Assembly: GCA_003242315.1 (NCBI GenBank)
Contig: QGUY01000042.1
Coordinates: forward strand, 1 to 19,925
Length of the DNA stretch: 19,925 bases
From: Bacteroidota bacterium
GTDB taxonomy: Bacteria > Bacteroidota > Bacteroidia > Cytophagales > Cyclobacteriaceae
Reading direction: 5' to 3'
Shown: positions 1 to 7,102 of the stretch, piece by piece
Layout: each line of letters begins with the position of its first letter
Position numbering within the stretch: position 1 is the stretch's first letter
Notes under the pieces: model-generated
What the model saw: only the letters and a program-made list of their open reading frames with translations
Told to the model about the DNA's origin: nothing
Databases searched by the model: none
Program-made: the position numbers and the translations under genes

Positions 1-110
1 TTGTTATTTCTCTCTGATATTATTTATTTTTTTTTGTGTCAAGTGCCGCGGACACCCGGAACTTCACCCCTCTTTTTTCGCGCGGACCGTCAATTTGTTA
101 AAAGAGACAG
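1..110. other. Non-coding sequence replacing the missing acyl-CoA dehydrogenase 3' half
   Basis: The first 40 bases are T-rich with a long T run, and the rest is GC-rich. None of the three minus-strand frames continues the dehydrogenase protein. The bases at the junction (102-110, AAGAGACAG) equal the last nine bases of the Tn5/Nextera mosaic end. That raises the possibility of a library or assembly artefact at a contig edge. Confidence 0.5.
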
Positions 111-643
111 AAGCGACCTGTGGCTACCGCCACGTCGCCGGTGATCCCGTGCGTAATGAAGTTCTTAGTACCGTTGAGAACGTAATGGTCGCCATCGCGA
201 ACCGCCACGGTGTTCATGTTAGCTGCATCGGATCCCGTGTTGGGTTCAGTAAGTCCCCACGCACCGATCAACTGACCGGATGCCAGGCCGGGCAGATACT
301 TCTGACGCTGCTTTTCGTTACCGAAGGTAAGGATGTGGTTCGTGCACAACGAGTTGTGGGCGGCCATCGAAAGGCCTATCGACCCGTCGACCTGGGAGAT
401 CGCCTCGAGAGCGGTGACGTACTCCAAATAGCCAAACCCCGCACCTCCATATTCCTGCGGTACGAGCATGCCCATCAGGCCGAGTTCGCCCATCTTGCGG
501 AACAAATCGCGGGGGAAGGTCTGGGTTTCGTCCCATTCCATCATGTACGGCCTGATCTCGCGCGCTGCAAAATCGCGGATCATCTGCCGGATCATCACCT
601 GGTGTTCGGTGTGAGCGAAGTCAATTGCAGCGGATTCGTTCAT
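98..643 (-). CDS. Acyl-CoA dehydrogenase, N-terminal part only (3' truncated)
   Basis: This flavoenzyme family oxidises acyl-CoA to enoyl-CoA. About 181 residues are present, against roughly 380-400 in the family. The N-terminal helical domain is followed by the start of the middle beta domain, with GAWGLTEPNTGSDAA (FAD and substrate contacts) and NGTKNFITHGITGDVAV. After GDVAVA the family resemblance stops, and the frame ends eight residues later in TGRFCLF and a TAA. The C-terminal helical domain with the catalytic Glu is therefore absent, so this piece should not be active. I chose the ATG at 643, which follows an A-rich AAAAAAGG stretch, over a TTG 30 bases upstream. The gene is divergent from the UDP-glucose dehydrogenase gene. 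Whether the cut is a real deletion or insertion, or an assembly edge, cannot be decided here. Confidence 0.85.
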   Translation of the reverse strand: MNESAAIDFAHTEHQVMIRQMIRDFAAREIRPYMMEWDETQTFPRDLFRKMGELGLMGMLVPQEYGGAGFGYLEYVTALEAISQVDGSIGLSMAAHNSLCTNHILTFGNEKQRQKYLPGLASGQLIGAWGLTEPNTGSDAANMNTVAVRDGDHYVLNGTKNFITHGITGDVAVATGRFCLF

Positions 644-794
644 AATCAGCCTTTTTTCCGCAAGGTCGGTCAAAACCGAGGATTAGCCAAACGAATGTTA
701 GGCGATGACGAAGATTGTCGCGAAAATACGCGTTGGTCATGTCCGACGCCGGCTGAAACTTCTATTTTCGCAACTCAATTAAAGTCTTGATTCA

Positions 795-2108
795 ATGAAA
801 CTAGCTGTAGTGGGTACGGGTTATGTCGGTCTGGTGACCGGGACTTGTTTTGCTGAAACGGGTAACACGGTAACCTGCATCGACATCGACCGGGAAAAAG
901 TTGAAAAACTCCGCGCGGGTAAGATAACCATCTATGAACCTGGATTGGAACAGCTTTTCGAGCGGAACATCCGCCAGAAACGCCTGTTCTTCACCACAAG
1001 TCTGGCAGAGGGCATTCAGGGCGCACAAGTAATATTCCTCGCCCTCCCAACTCCTCCCGGAGAAGATGGGTCGGCGGATCTGAAATACATCTTAAAGGTG
1101 GCTGACGACCTGGGCCCGCTGCTGACCGACTACACTGTCATCGTCGATAAGAGTACTGTGCCTGTAGGCACTGCGGAAAAAGTGAGGGCCAGAATCGCCG
1201 CCAACACCAAGGTCGACTTTGATGTTGTGTCCAATCCCGAATTCCTCCGGGAAGGTGTCGCGGTTGACGATTTTATGAAGCCTGACAGGGTTGTGGTGGG
1301 AACGGCATCGCCCCGTGCACGCAAGATCATGGAAGTGCTGTACGGCCCTCTCGTCCGCCAGGGCAATCCGATCATCTTTATGGACGAGCGGTCCGCCGAG
1401 CTCACCAAATATGCAGCCAACTCGTTCCTCGCTACGAAGATCACCTTTATGAATGAGATCGCTAATCTGTGCGAGTTGCTCGGCGCTGATGTCGACTCAG
1501 TACGCAAGGGCGTTGGCACAGACAGTCGTATCGGCAAGCGCTTTCTGTTCCCGGGCATCGGTTATGGTGGAAGTTGTTTTCCGAAAGACGTACAGGCACT
1601 GGCGAAGGCTTCCGAGGAAGCCTCGTACGATTTCAAGATTCTCAAGGCTGTGATGGCCGTGAACGACGGGCAAAAGACGCGCCTCATTCCGGCAATGCGC
1701 AAGCATCTTGGCGGCAGTCTGAAAGGAAAGGTTATCACCGTCTGGGGCCTGGCTTTCAAGCCCCACACCGACGATATCAGGGAAGCTCCTTCGCTTTACA
1801 ACATCGATGTACTTCTTAAAGAAGGAGCAATCATCCGTGCGCATGATCCGGAAGCAATGGAGAATGTTAAAAAGGTGCTGGGCGACCGTATTTCCTACTT
1901 CGACGATCCCTACGAAGCGGCAACCGGAGCCGATGCGATACTCATCGCTACAGAGTGGCCGGAATTCCGCACGCCAGACTTTGACCGATTGTCGACGCTT
2001 GTAAAAAATAAAGCGATATTTGACGGCAGAAACTTGTATGATCTTTCATTGATGAGAGATTTGGGATACACTTATTACAGTATTGGAAGGGAGGTGATCA
2101 ATGCCTAA
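795..2108 (+). CDS. ugd: UDP-glucose 6-dehydrogenase
   Basis: This cytosolic enzyme oxidises UDP-glucose twice with NAD to give UDP-glucuronate. The 437 residues match the family length. The N-terminal Rossmann motif GTGYVG is at residues 7-12, followed by the acidic CIDID that binds the NAD ribose. STVPVGT lies near 120-126, SNPEFLREG near 146-154, and the conserved Lys in LTKYAAN near 205. The catalytic Cys261 sits in GYGGSCFPKD. The C-terminal UDP-binding domain contains AFKPHTDDIREAPS. No Shine-Dalgarno sequence precedes the ATG. A weak -7-like TATTTTCG lies at 763-770. The last codons overlap the next gene by 8 bases, so the two are probably translated in sequence. Its product is the substrate of the next enzyme. 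Confidence 0.97.
   Translation: MKLAVVGTGYVGLVTGTCFAETGNTVTCIDIDREKVEKLRAGKITIYEPGLEQLFERNIRQKRLFFTTSLAEGIQGAQVIFLALPTPPGEDGSADLKYILKVADDLGPLLTDYTVIVDKSTVPVGTAEKVRARIAANTKVDFDVVSNPEFLREGVAVDDFMKPDRVVVGTASPRARKIMEVLYGPLVRQGNPIIFMDERSAELTKYAANSFLATKITFMNEIANLCELLGADVDSVRKGVGTDSRIGKRFLFPGIGYGGSCFPKDVQALAKASEEASYDFKILKAVMAVNDGQKTRLIPAMRKHLGGSLKGKVITVWGLAFKPHTDDIREAPSLYNIDVLLKEGAIIRAHDPEAMENVKKVLGDRISYFDDPYEAATGADAILIATEWPEFRTPDFDRLSTLVKNKAIFDGRNLYDLSLMRDLGYTYYSIGREVINA
2090..2099 (+). promoter_or_regulatory. Unusually long Shine-Dalgarno sequence
   Basis: GGAGGTGATC is a 10-base perfect complement of the usual 16S rRNA 3' tail. It lies inside the last codons of ugd, six bases from core to the ATG at 2101. 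Other starts in this window lack such a site, so translation of the decarboxylase gene may be specifically boosted or coupled. Confidence 0.7.
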
Positions 2109-3093
2109 GAAGGAGCGGGTCCTGATTACCGGCGCTGCAGGTTTTATTGGCTCCCATCTCTGTGATCGATTCCTTAGCGAAGGGTACCATGTCATCGGCA
2201 TGGATAACCTGATCACGGGAGACCTTCGCAACATTGAACACCTCTTTCGATTGCCTGATTTTGAATTCTATCATCACGACGTCTCAAAGTTCGTCCACGT
2301 ACCAGGCAGCCTGAAGTATATCCTTCATTTTGCTTCGCCGGCAAGTCCGATCGACTACCTCAAGATCCCGATTCAGACACTCAAGGTTGGATCGCTGGGC
2401 ACACATAATCTGCTTGGACTTGCGCGTTCGAAAAAAGCGCGCATCCTCGTTGCGTCCACCTCCGAGGTGTATGGTGATCCGCTCGTCCATCCGCAGCCGG
2501 AAACGTACTACGGTAACGTAAACCCTATTGGTCCACGCGGCGTGTACGACGAGGCGAAGCGTTTCCAGGAGGCCATCACCATGGCTTACCACACCTACCA
2601 TAAGCTGGAGACGCGGATTGTAAGAATATTCAATACTTACGGACCCCGTATGCGCCTTAACGATGGCAGGGTATTGCCTGCGTTTATTGGACAGGCGTTG
2701 CGCGGCGAGGATCTCACTGTGTTTGGCGATGGGTCGCAAACACGGTCGTTCTGTTTTATTGACGACCTGATCGAAGGCATTTATCGGCTGCTTCTGTCCG
2801 ACTATCCTTACCCGGTGAACATCGGCAATCCCGATGAGATCACCATCCTGCAATTCGCACAGGAGATCATCAAGCTCACAGGTACCAGTCAAAAGATTGT
2901 GTACAAGCCTCTTCCGGTCGATGACCCCAAGCAACGGCAACCCGATATCACAAAGGCCCGTGAGATACTCGGGTGGGAACCAAAGGTTAGCCGTCAGGAA
3001 GGGTTGAGAATTACGTACGAATATTTCAAATCACTACCCGAGGAGACTCTGTATCATCGTGAACACAAAAACTTCGAACAGCACATCCAGTGA
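2101..3093 (+). CDS. uxs: UDP-glucuronate decarboxylase (UDP-xylose synthase)
   Basis: This member of the extended short-chain dehydrogenase family converts UDP-glucuronate to UDP-xylose through a bound NAD cycle. The 330 residues fit the soluble bacterial form. The NAD motif GAAGFIGSH is at 11-19. The catalytic elements are TSEVYGDP, with Thr120 and Glu122, and Tyr149-x3-Lys153 in YDEAKR. RIFNTYGPRM and GDGSQTRSFCFIDDL are typical of UXS. The start overlaps the ugd stop by 8 bases and has a strong ribosome site. This order, UDP-glucose to UDP-glucuronate to UDP-xylose, makes the function convincing. UDP-xylose probably serves a cell-surface or exported polysaccharide, which is inference. A bifunctional ArnA-type enzyme is unlikely because there is no formyltransferase domain. 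Confidence 0.94.
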   Translation: MPKKERVLITGAAGFIGSHLCDRFLSEGYHVIGMDNLITGDLRNIEHLFRLPDFEFYHHDVSKFVHVPGSLKYILHFASPASPIDYLKIPIQTLKVGSLGTHNLLGLARSKKARILVASTSEVYGDPLVHPQPETYYGNVNPIGPRGVYDEAKRFQEAITMAYHTYHKLETRIVRIFNTYGPRMRLNDGRVLPAFIGQALRGEDLTVFGDGSQTRSFCFIDDLIEGIYRLLLSDYPYPVNIGNPDEITILQFAQEIIKLTGTSQKIVYKPLPVDDPKQRQPDITKAREILGWEPKVSRQEGLRITYEYFKSLPEETLYHREHKNFEQHIQ

Positions 3094-3097
3094 CACC

Positions 3098-4150
3098 GTG
3101 CGCAAGATTTTGATCACAGGTGGCGCTGGGTTTATAGGCTCACATGTCGTCCGTCGGTTTGTCACGCGCTACCCGTCATACACAATCGTCAATCTCGACA
3201 AATTGACGTACGCCGGCAATCTTGAAAACCTGCGTGATGTAGAAGGTTTGCCCAACTATCACTTTGAAAAAGGCGATATCCTGAATGTTCGCTTTCTGAC
3301 CGATGTGTTCAAGCGCTATGAGATCGACGGCGTCATTCACCTCGCGGCTGAATCGCACGTCGATCGCTCCCTTCACAATCCCGCAGAGTTTGCCGTTACC
3401 AACGTAATTGGTACCATCCAGCTGCTGAATGCAGCGCTCACGGCGTGGGACGGTGCATTCCAGGGCAAATTGTTTTATCATATATCCACGGACGAAGTGT
3501 ACGGTACAGCGGCGCCAGGAACGTATTTCACGGAAACAACACCTATTGATCCTCGCTCGCCATACTCGGCATCAAAGGCCAGCAGCGATCACTTCGTTAC
3601 AGCTTTCAACAACAGTTACGGTTTGCCGACGGTCATCAGTCGCTGCTCCAACAACTACGGGCCGTACCAGTTTCCCGAAAAACTCATTCCCCTGATGATA
3701 AACAACATTCGCCTGCGGAAACCGCTGCCCGTCTACGGCGAAGGCGAGAACATCAGGGATTGGCTGTACGTCGAGGATCATGCGTGCGCGATCGACAAAA
3801 TTTTTCACAGCGGTGAGGTGGGAACGGTGTATAACATCGGCGGCAACAATGAGTGGAAGAACATCGACCTGGTGAAACTACTCTGTCGCATCATGGATCA
3901 GAAGCTCGGACGCGAAGAAGGCGAGTCGGCCAAGCTGATCACCTTTGTAAAAGATCGGCCCGGTCACGACCTCCGGTATGCTATCGACGCGTCAAAGGTT
4001 ATCAGTGAAACGGGCTGGCGTCCCGAGACAAGTTTCGATATTGGTCTTGAGAAGACGGTGGACTGGTACCTTGCCAACGACGCCTGGCTGAACCACGTCA
4101 CATCAGGAGAGTATCTTCGCTACTACGAGGAGATGTACAAGAATCGCTGA
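3098..4150 (+). CDS. rfbB: dTDP-glucose 4,6-dehydratase
   Basis: This enzyme converts dTDP-glucose to dTDP-4-keto-6-deoxyglucose, the entry point to dTDP-rhamnose and other deoxysugars. Starting at the GTG at 3098, the protein begins MRKILITGGAGFIGSHVV, as in most family members, and is 350 residues long. That start lies four bases after the decarboxylase stop. A GTG at 3059 would add 13 Ser/Thr-rich residues and overlap the upstream gene by 35 bases. It has a GAGGAG 13 bases upstream, so it cannot be ruled out. Visible motifs are the glycine-rich NAD loop, HLAAESHVDRS, the catalytic triplet in STDEVYG, YSASKASSDH (Tyr-x3-Lys), RCSNNYGPYQFPEKLIP and DRPGHDLRYAID. The usual partners rmlA, rmlC and rmlD are not in the window. 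It ends five bases before the convergent M28 gene. Confidence 0.95.
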   Translation: MRKILITGGAGFIGSHVVRRFVTRYPSYTIVNLDKLTYAGNLENLRDVEGLPNYHFEKGDILNVRFLTDVFKRYEIDGVIHLAAESHVDRSLHNPAEFAVTNVIGTIQLLNAALTAWDGAFQGKLFYHISTDEVYGTAAPGTYFTETTPIDPRSPYSASKASSDHFVTAFNNSYGLPTVISRCSNNYGPYQFPEKLIPLMINNIRLRKPLPVYGEGENIRDWLYVEDHACAIDKIFHSGEVGTVYNIGGNNEWKNIDLVKLLCRIMDQKLGREEGESAKLITFVKDRPGHDLRYAIDASKVISETGWRPETSFDIGLEKTVDWYLANDAWLNHVTSGEYLRYYEEMYKNR

Positions 4151-4155
4151 GGGTG

Positions 4156-5160
4156 TCACACCCCTGACCGCTCTTCGTACAGTACGTGAAGAACGGTTGT
4201 CCCAACAGCTTCCAGCGTTTCCCGGCTGATGAGATCCATATTGTCGTCTTGTGTGTGATGGAAAGTCCCAAAGGATCCAATTGATGGATCGTAATTCACA
4301 ATATTGATCATGGGAATCCTGCCGATCTCTGTGACGAACTTGTGATCGTCGACAATCTCCGACTGAACTTCATTTGAAAAGAACTGACCATATCCTAATC
4401 TGCGCGCGGTGTTCCAAACCTTGTCGACGATGCTTGGTGCATACCTGATGGAGAGTTCTTCGCGGTAGAACCGGCCGCCCTTGGCTCCCACCATGTCCAG
4501 CAAAATGCCGTAGTAAGCGGAATATCCAGGTTTATGTTTGTGAGCGGCCCAGTACTGCGATCCCAGGCAATACCAGCTTTGCAGGCCGGGGCCAGGCATG
4601 CGTCGCTCATGGTCGCGCTCACCCCAGTCCTCGCCATCGAAGAGGATGATGTCCAGACCGACTTCCGGCTGCTGGGAGGCAGAGCCAAGAACCCGTGCAA
4701 TTTCCATCAGAACGGCAACGCCGCTTGCGCCGTCATTTGCACCATCCATGGGACCGTTGGGATTGGATTTATCCTTGTCCGCGAAGGGGCGTGTGTCCCA
4801 ATGGGCAGCAAACAACAGCCGGCGTTCCTTTTCCGGGTAGAAGGAGGCAATGATGTTTTTCAGCCGGACGCGCGTATTGTCGTACGTAGTCTGATCGAAC
4901 TCCTGCACAGTGACGGTGGCGCCCCATTCCGTGAGCCGGCGGGTGATATACTCTGCGGTGCGTGCGTGGGCAGGAGTCCCCGGGACGCGCGGGCCAAAGG
5001 CCACTTGCTTCGCGACGAAGGCGTAGGCGCTATCGGCATTGAAAGTTGGAACTTCAATCGATGCTGGTCTGTTATCTTCAGCGACCTGAGGCTTTTTCCC
5101 GCTTTTTTGACACGAGAGGAGCGCAATCAGGAAAAAAATGGGAATAAATCGGCCCTGCAT
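4156..5160 (-). CDS. M28-family zinc lipoprotein, glutaminyl-peptide cyclotransferase-like
   Basis: The protein has 334 residues from the ATG at 5160, which begins a lipoprotein signal: MQGRFIPIFFLIALLSC with lipobox LLSC and Cys17. It is probably anchored in the periplasm or at the cell surface. The M28 fold is shown by AAHWDTRPFADKD, GANDGASGVAVLMEIARVL (Asp143, zinc), LFDGEDWGE (Glu177, zinc or catalytic region) and FHHTQDDNMDL (His301/302, zinc). GANDGASG together with SWYCLGSQYWA is the pattern of bacterial glutaminyl cyclases of the animal type, as in Porphyromonas gingivalis. These close N-terminal Gln of exported proteins into pyroglutamate. A true aminopeptidase of the same fold is the alternative. 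The gene is divergent from rimP and convergent with rfbB. Confidence 0.85.
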   Translation of the reverse strand: MQGRFIPIFFLIALLSCQKSGKKPQVAEDNRPASIEVPTFNADSAYAFVAKQVAFGPRVPGTPAHARTAEYITRRLTEWGATVTVQEFDQTTYDNTRVRLKNIIASFYPEKERRLLFAAHWDTRPFADKDKSNPNGPMDGANDGASGVAVLMEIARVLGSASQQPEVGLDIILFDGEDWGERDHERRMPGPGLQSWYCLGSQYWAAHKHKPGYSAYYGILLDMVGAKGGRFYREELSIRYAPSIVDKVWNTARRLGYGQFFSNEVQSEIVDDHKFVTEIGRIPMINIVNYDPSIGSFGTFHHTQDDNMDLISRETLEAVGTTVLHVLYEERSGV

Positions 5161-5193
5161 ACGGTGGTTCAGAACGTCCAAATAACACAATAT

Positions 5194-5225
5194 TTTGTGA
5201 TATAATTAAAAAACGACTAATTTTG
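5194..5225 (+). promoter_or_regulatory. Bacteroidota-type promoter of the rimP-nusA-infB operon
   Basis: TTTG at 5194-5197 and TAATTTTG at 5218-5225 match the Bacteroidota consensus (-33 TTTG, -7 TAnnTTTG) with 20 bases between them. Transcription would start around 5229-5233, giving a leader of about 60 bases. Confidence 0.75.
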
Positions 5226-5248
5226 AAGCCGCTTCTACTAAGTCATTT

Positions 5249-5273
5249 AAGAGGGGACGATAAGTCCCCTCTT
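5249..5273 (+). promoter_or_regulatory. Leader hairpin before rimP
   Basis: A perfect 10-bp stem (AAGAGGGGAC with GTCCCCTCTT) closes a GATAA loop and is followed by a short T-rich stretch. It lies in the untranslated leader, ending 16 bases before the rimP ATG. It resembles an attenuator or terminator. Control by the operon's own NusA is a reasonable but unproven idea. Confidence 0.7.
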
Positions 5274-5293
5274 TGTTTATGGTTTGTTTATGG
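5272..5293 (+). repeat. 11-bp tandem duplication containing the rimP start codon
   Basis: TTTGTTTATGG occurs twice in direct succession, so two ATG codons stand 11 bases apart (5279 and 5290), in different frames. The second starts rimP. The first opens a 7-codon frame (MVCLWFR) ending at 5302 inside rimP. Confidence 0.85.
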
Positions 5294-5757
5294 TTCCGGT
5301 AGAGGAAATCAGGCGACTCGCTGAGTCCTCCCTGGAGGATGATACGCAGTTCATTGTGGATGTGAAGTTGTCTGCGGGAAAGGGGCGGTCGTCGAGGGTG
5401 CTCGTGATCGTGGATGGCGACAACGGCGTGAGCATTGAGTCATGCGCCGCGATCAGCAGAAAACTGTCGAAGGCGCTTGATGATGCAGATATCCTTGACG
5501 AACAGTATGTGCTGGAAGTGTCATCGCCGGGACTCGACCAACCTTTGAAAGGGGAGCGACAGTACAGGAAGAATGTTGGACGACGCTTGCGCGTGACCAC
5601 TGAGGGCAGGACTGATGAAGGCCTGCTGGAACGCGTCACCCCAGAGGGGATCACACTTTCGGGCTCGACCGGAAAGGGAAAGAAAGCTGAAGCGTGGAGC
5701 AGGGAAATTCCCTTTTCAGAGATAAGGAAGGCTATAGTATTGGTTTCATTCAAATAA
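5290..5757 (+). CDS. rimP: Ribosome maturation factor RimP
   Basis: RimP helps 30S ribosomal subunit assembly. The 155 residues show the N-terminal domain (VEEIRRLAESSLEDD, then a beta-strand pair ending VLVIVDGDNGVSIESC) and the hallmark YVLEVSSPGLDQPLKGERQYRKNVGRRL leading into the SH3-like C-terminal domain. I chose the ATG at 5290. A TTG two codons earlier is possible, and the out-of-frame ATG at 5279 cannot encode RimP. It is the first gene of a rimP-nusA-infB operon, the usual bacterial order, with nusA 25 bases downstream. Expression is probably controlled by the promoter and leader hairpin just upstream. Confidence 0.95.
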   Translation: MVPVEEIRRLAESSLEDDTQFIVDVKLSAGKGRSSRVLVIVDGDNGVSIESCAAISRKLSKALDDADILDEQYVLEVSSPGLDQPLKGERQYRKNVGRRLRVTTEGRTDEGLLERVTPEGITLSGSTGKGKKAEAWSREIPFSEIRKAIVLVSFK

Positions 5758-5782
5758 AAAGAAGTTTAATTGTAAAACTGCT

Positions 5783-7033
5783 ATGAGTACGATAAGCGCA
5801 AATACGCTCATTGAGTCGTTTGCGGAGTTTGCAAGGCAGAAGAATATTGATCGTCCCACGATGATCCGTATTCTTGAAGACGTGTTTCGCAACATGATCC
5901 GAAAGAAATACGGAACTGATGACAACTTCGATATCATTATCAACGCCGACAAAGGTGACCTCGAAATCTGGAGATTCCGTGAAATCGTCGACGATAATTC
6001 GGAGGATATCTGGGATCACGACAAGATCAGTCTGTCAGAGGCCAAGCGTATTGAAGAAGACTTCGAGATTGGTGAAGAAGTCGCTGAAGAAATCTTCCTG
6101 GAAGATTTCGGACGTCGTGCCGTGACCACAGCGCGGCAGACTCTCCTTCAAAAGGTAAAGGACCTCGAAAAGGACATCCTCTTTCAAAAGTACAAGGACC
6201 TTGTCGGTGAGATCATCACCGGTGAAGTGTACCAGGTGCTCAGCAAAGAGGTGCTGCTCATCGACGCGGAAGGCAATGAGATTTCCATTCCGCGCAGCGA
6301 ACAGATTCCCAAGGATCGCTATCGCAAAGGCGACAGCGTGAGGGCAATTGTGCACAAAGTGGAAATGGTGAACGGCAACCCGAAGATTATTCTGTCGCGG
6401 ACGTCGCCAGTATTTCTGGAGCGCTTGTTCGAACAGGAAGTTCCTGAAGTGTACGACGGACTTATCACGATTAAGAAAGTTGTCCGTGAGCCCGGCGAAC
6501 GCGCAAAAGTTGCTGTGGAATCGTATGACGATCGGATCGATCCGGTCGGCGCATGTGTTGGTATGAAGGGGTCGCGCATTCACGCGATCGTTCGGGAGCT
6601 GCAGAATGAAAATATCGATGTGATCAATTACACCGATAACCTGGAGCTCTACATCCAGCGCGCGCTGAGCCCTGCCAAAATCTCGTCGATCAAGATCGAC
6701 AAAGAGGCGGGTCGCGTGTCAGTCTATCTGAAGCCTGACCAGGTGTCCCTGGCAATTGGTAAGGGTGGATTGAACATTAAACTTGCAAGCAGACTTGTTA
6801 ATTATGAGATCGACGTATTCCGTGAACTAGACGGTCAGGAGGATGAAGACGTGGATCTCGACGAATTTGCGGATGAAATTGAAGGTTGGGTAATCGACGA
6901 ACTGAAGCGCATTGGTCTTGACACCGCCAAGAGTGTTCTGGCATTGTCGGCCGAAGAACTGGTTCGCCGCACCGACCTGGAGGAGGAGACGGTTACGCAC
7001 GTGCTTTCCGTCCTTCGAAAGGAATTTGAATAA
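5783..7033 (+). CDS. nusA: Transcription termination/antitermination factor NusA
   Basis: NusA binds RNA polymerase and RNA, and modulates pausing, termination and antitermination. The 416 residues begin with the polymerase-binding N-terminal domain (about 1-130). An S1 domain follows (about 142-207, GEIITGEVYQVLSKEVLLI to KIILSRTSP). KH1 contains GACVGMKGSRIHAIVREL (256-273), and KH2 contains the GxxG loop IGKGGLNIKLASRL (325-338). After an acidic stretch (EDEDVDLDE, 353-361) a single helix-hairpin-helix-like C-terminal unit ends in RKEFE. The acidic repeats of E. coli NusA are absent, as in many non-proteobacterial forms. It is the second gene of the rimP operon and 69 bases upstream of infB. 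Confidence 0.97.
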   Translation: MSTISANTLIESFAEFARQKNIDRPTMIRILEDVFRNMIRKKYGTDDNFDIIINADKGDLEIWRFREIVDDNSEDIWDHDKISLSEAKRIEEDFEIGEEVAEEIFLEDFGRRAVTTARQTLLQKVKDLEKDILFQKYKDLVGEIITGEVYQVLSKEVLLIDAEGNEISIPRSEQIPKDRYRKGDSVRAIVHKVEMVNGNPKIILSRTSPVFLERLFEQEVPEVYDGLITIKKVVREPGERAKVAVESYDDRIDPVGACVGMKGSRIHAIVRELQNENIDVINYTDNLELYIQRALSPAKISSIKIDKEAGRVSVYLKPDQVSLAIGKGGLNIKLASRLVNYEIDVFRELDGQEDEDVDLDEFADEIEGWVIDELKRIGLDTAKSVLALSAEELVRRTDLEEETVTHVLSVLRKEFE

Positions 7034-7102
7034 GGCCGTCCGGGGTGCTCAAAATGGGCGTGCGCCGGGAGTTAATCGGCAAAAAAGAGCAATATTTGAA
7101 AT

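Noticed and set aside
763..770. TATTTTCG as a promoter for ugd, with TATTTTCG on the minus strand (728-721) for the divergent dehydrogenase
   Set aside because: Both differ from TAnnTTTG, and no -33 TTTG lies at the right distance; not supported enough to list.
95..790. A long plus-strand open frame (231 codons) opposite the acyl-CoA dehydrogenase
   Set aside because: It is the antisense of a clear dehydrogenase coding region and has no recognisable domain. It arises from codon bias on the other strand.
4148..4163. Short hairpin GGGTG-TCA-CACCC at the rfbB/M28 convergence, as a bidirectional terminator
   Set aside because: The stem has only five pairs and a three-base loop, and no T tract on either side; too weak to call.
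4534..5205. A 223-codon plus-strand frame opposite the M28 gene
   Set aside because: The minus strand encodes an intact lipoprotein with zinc motifs. The opposite frame shows no protein pattern.
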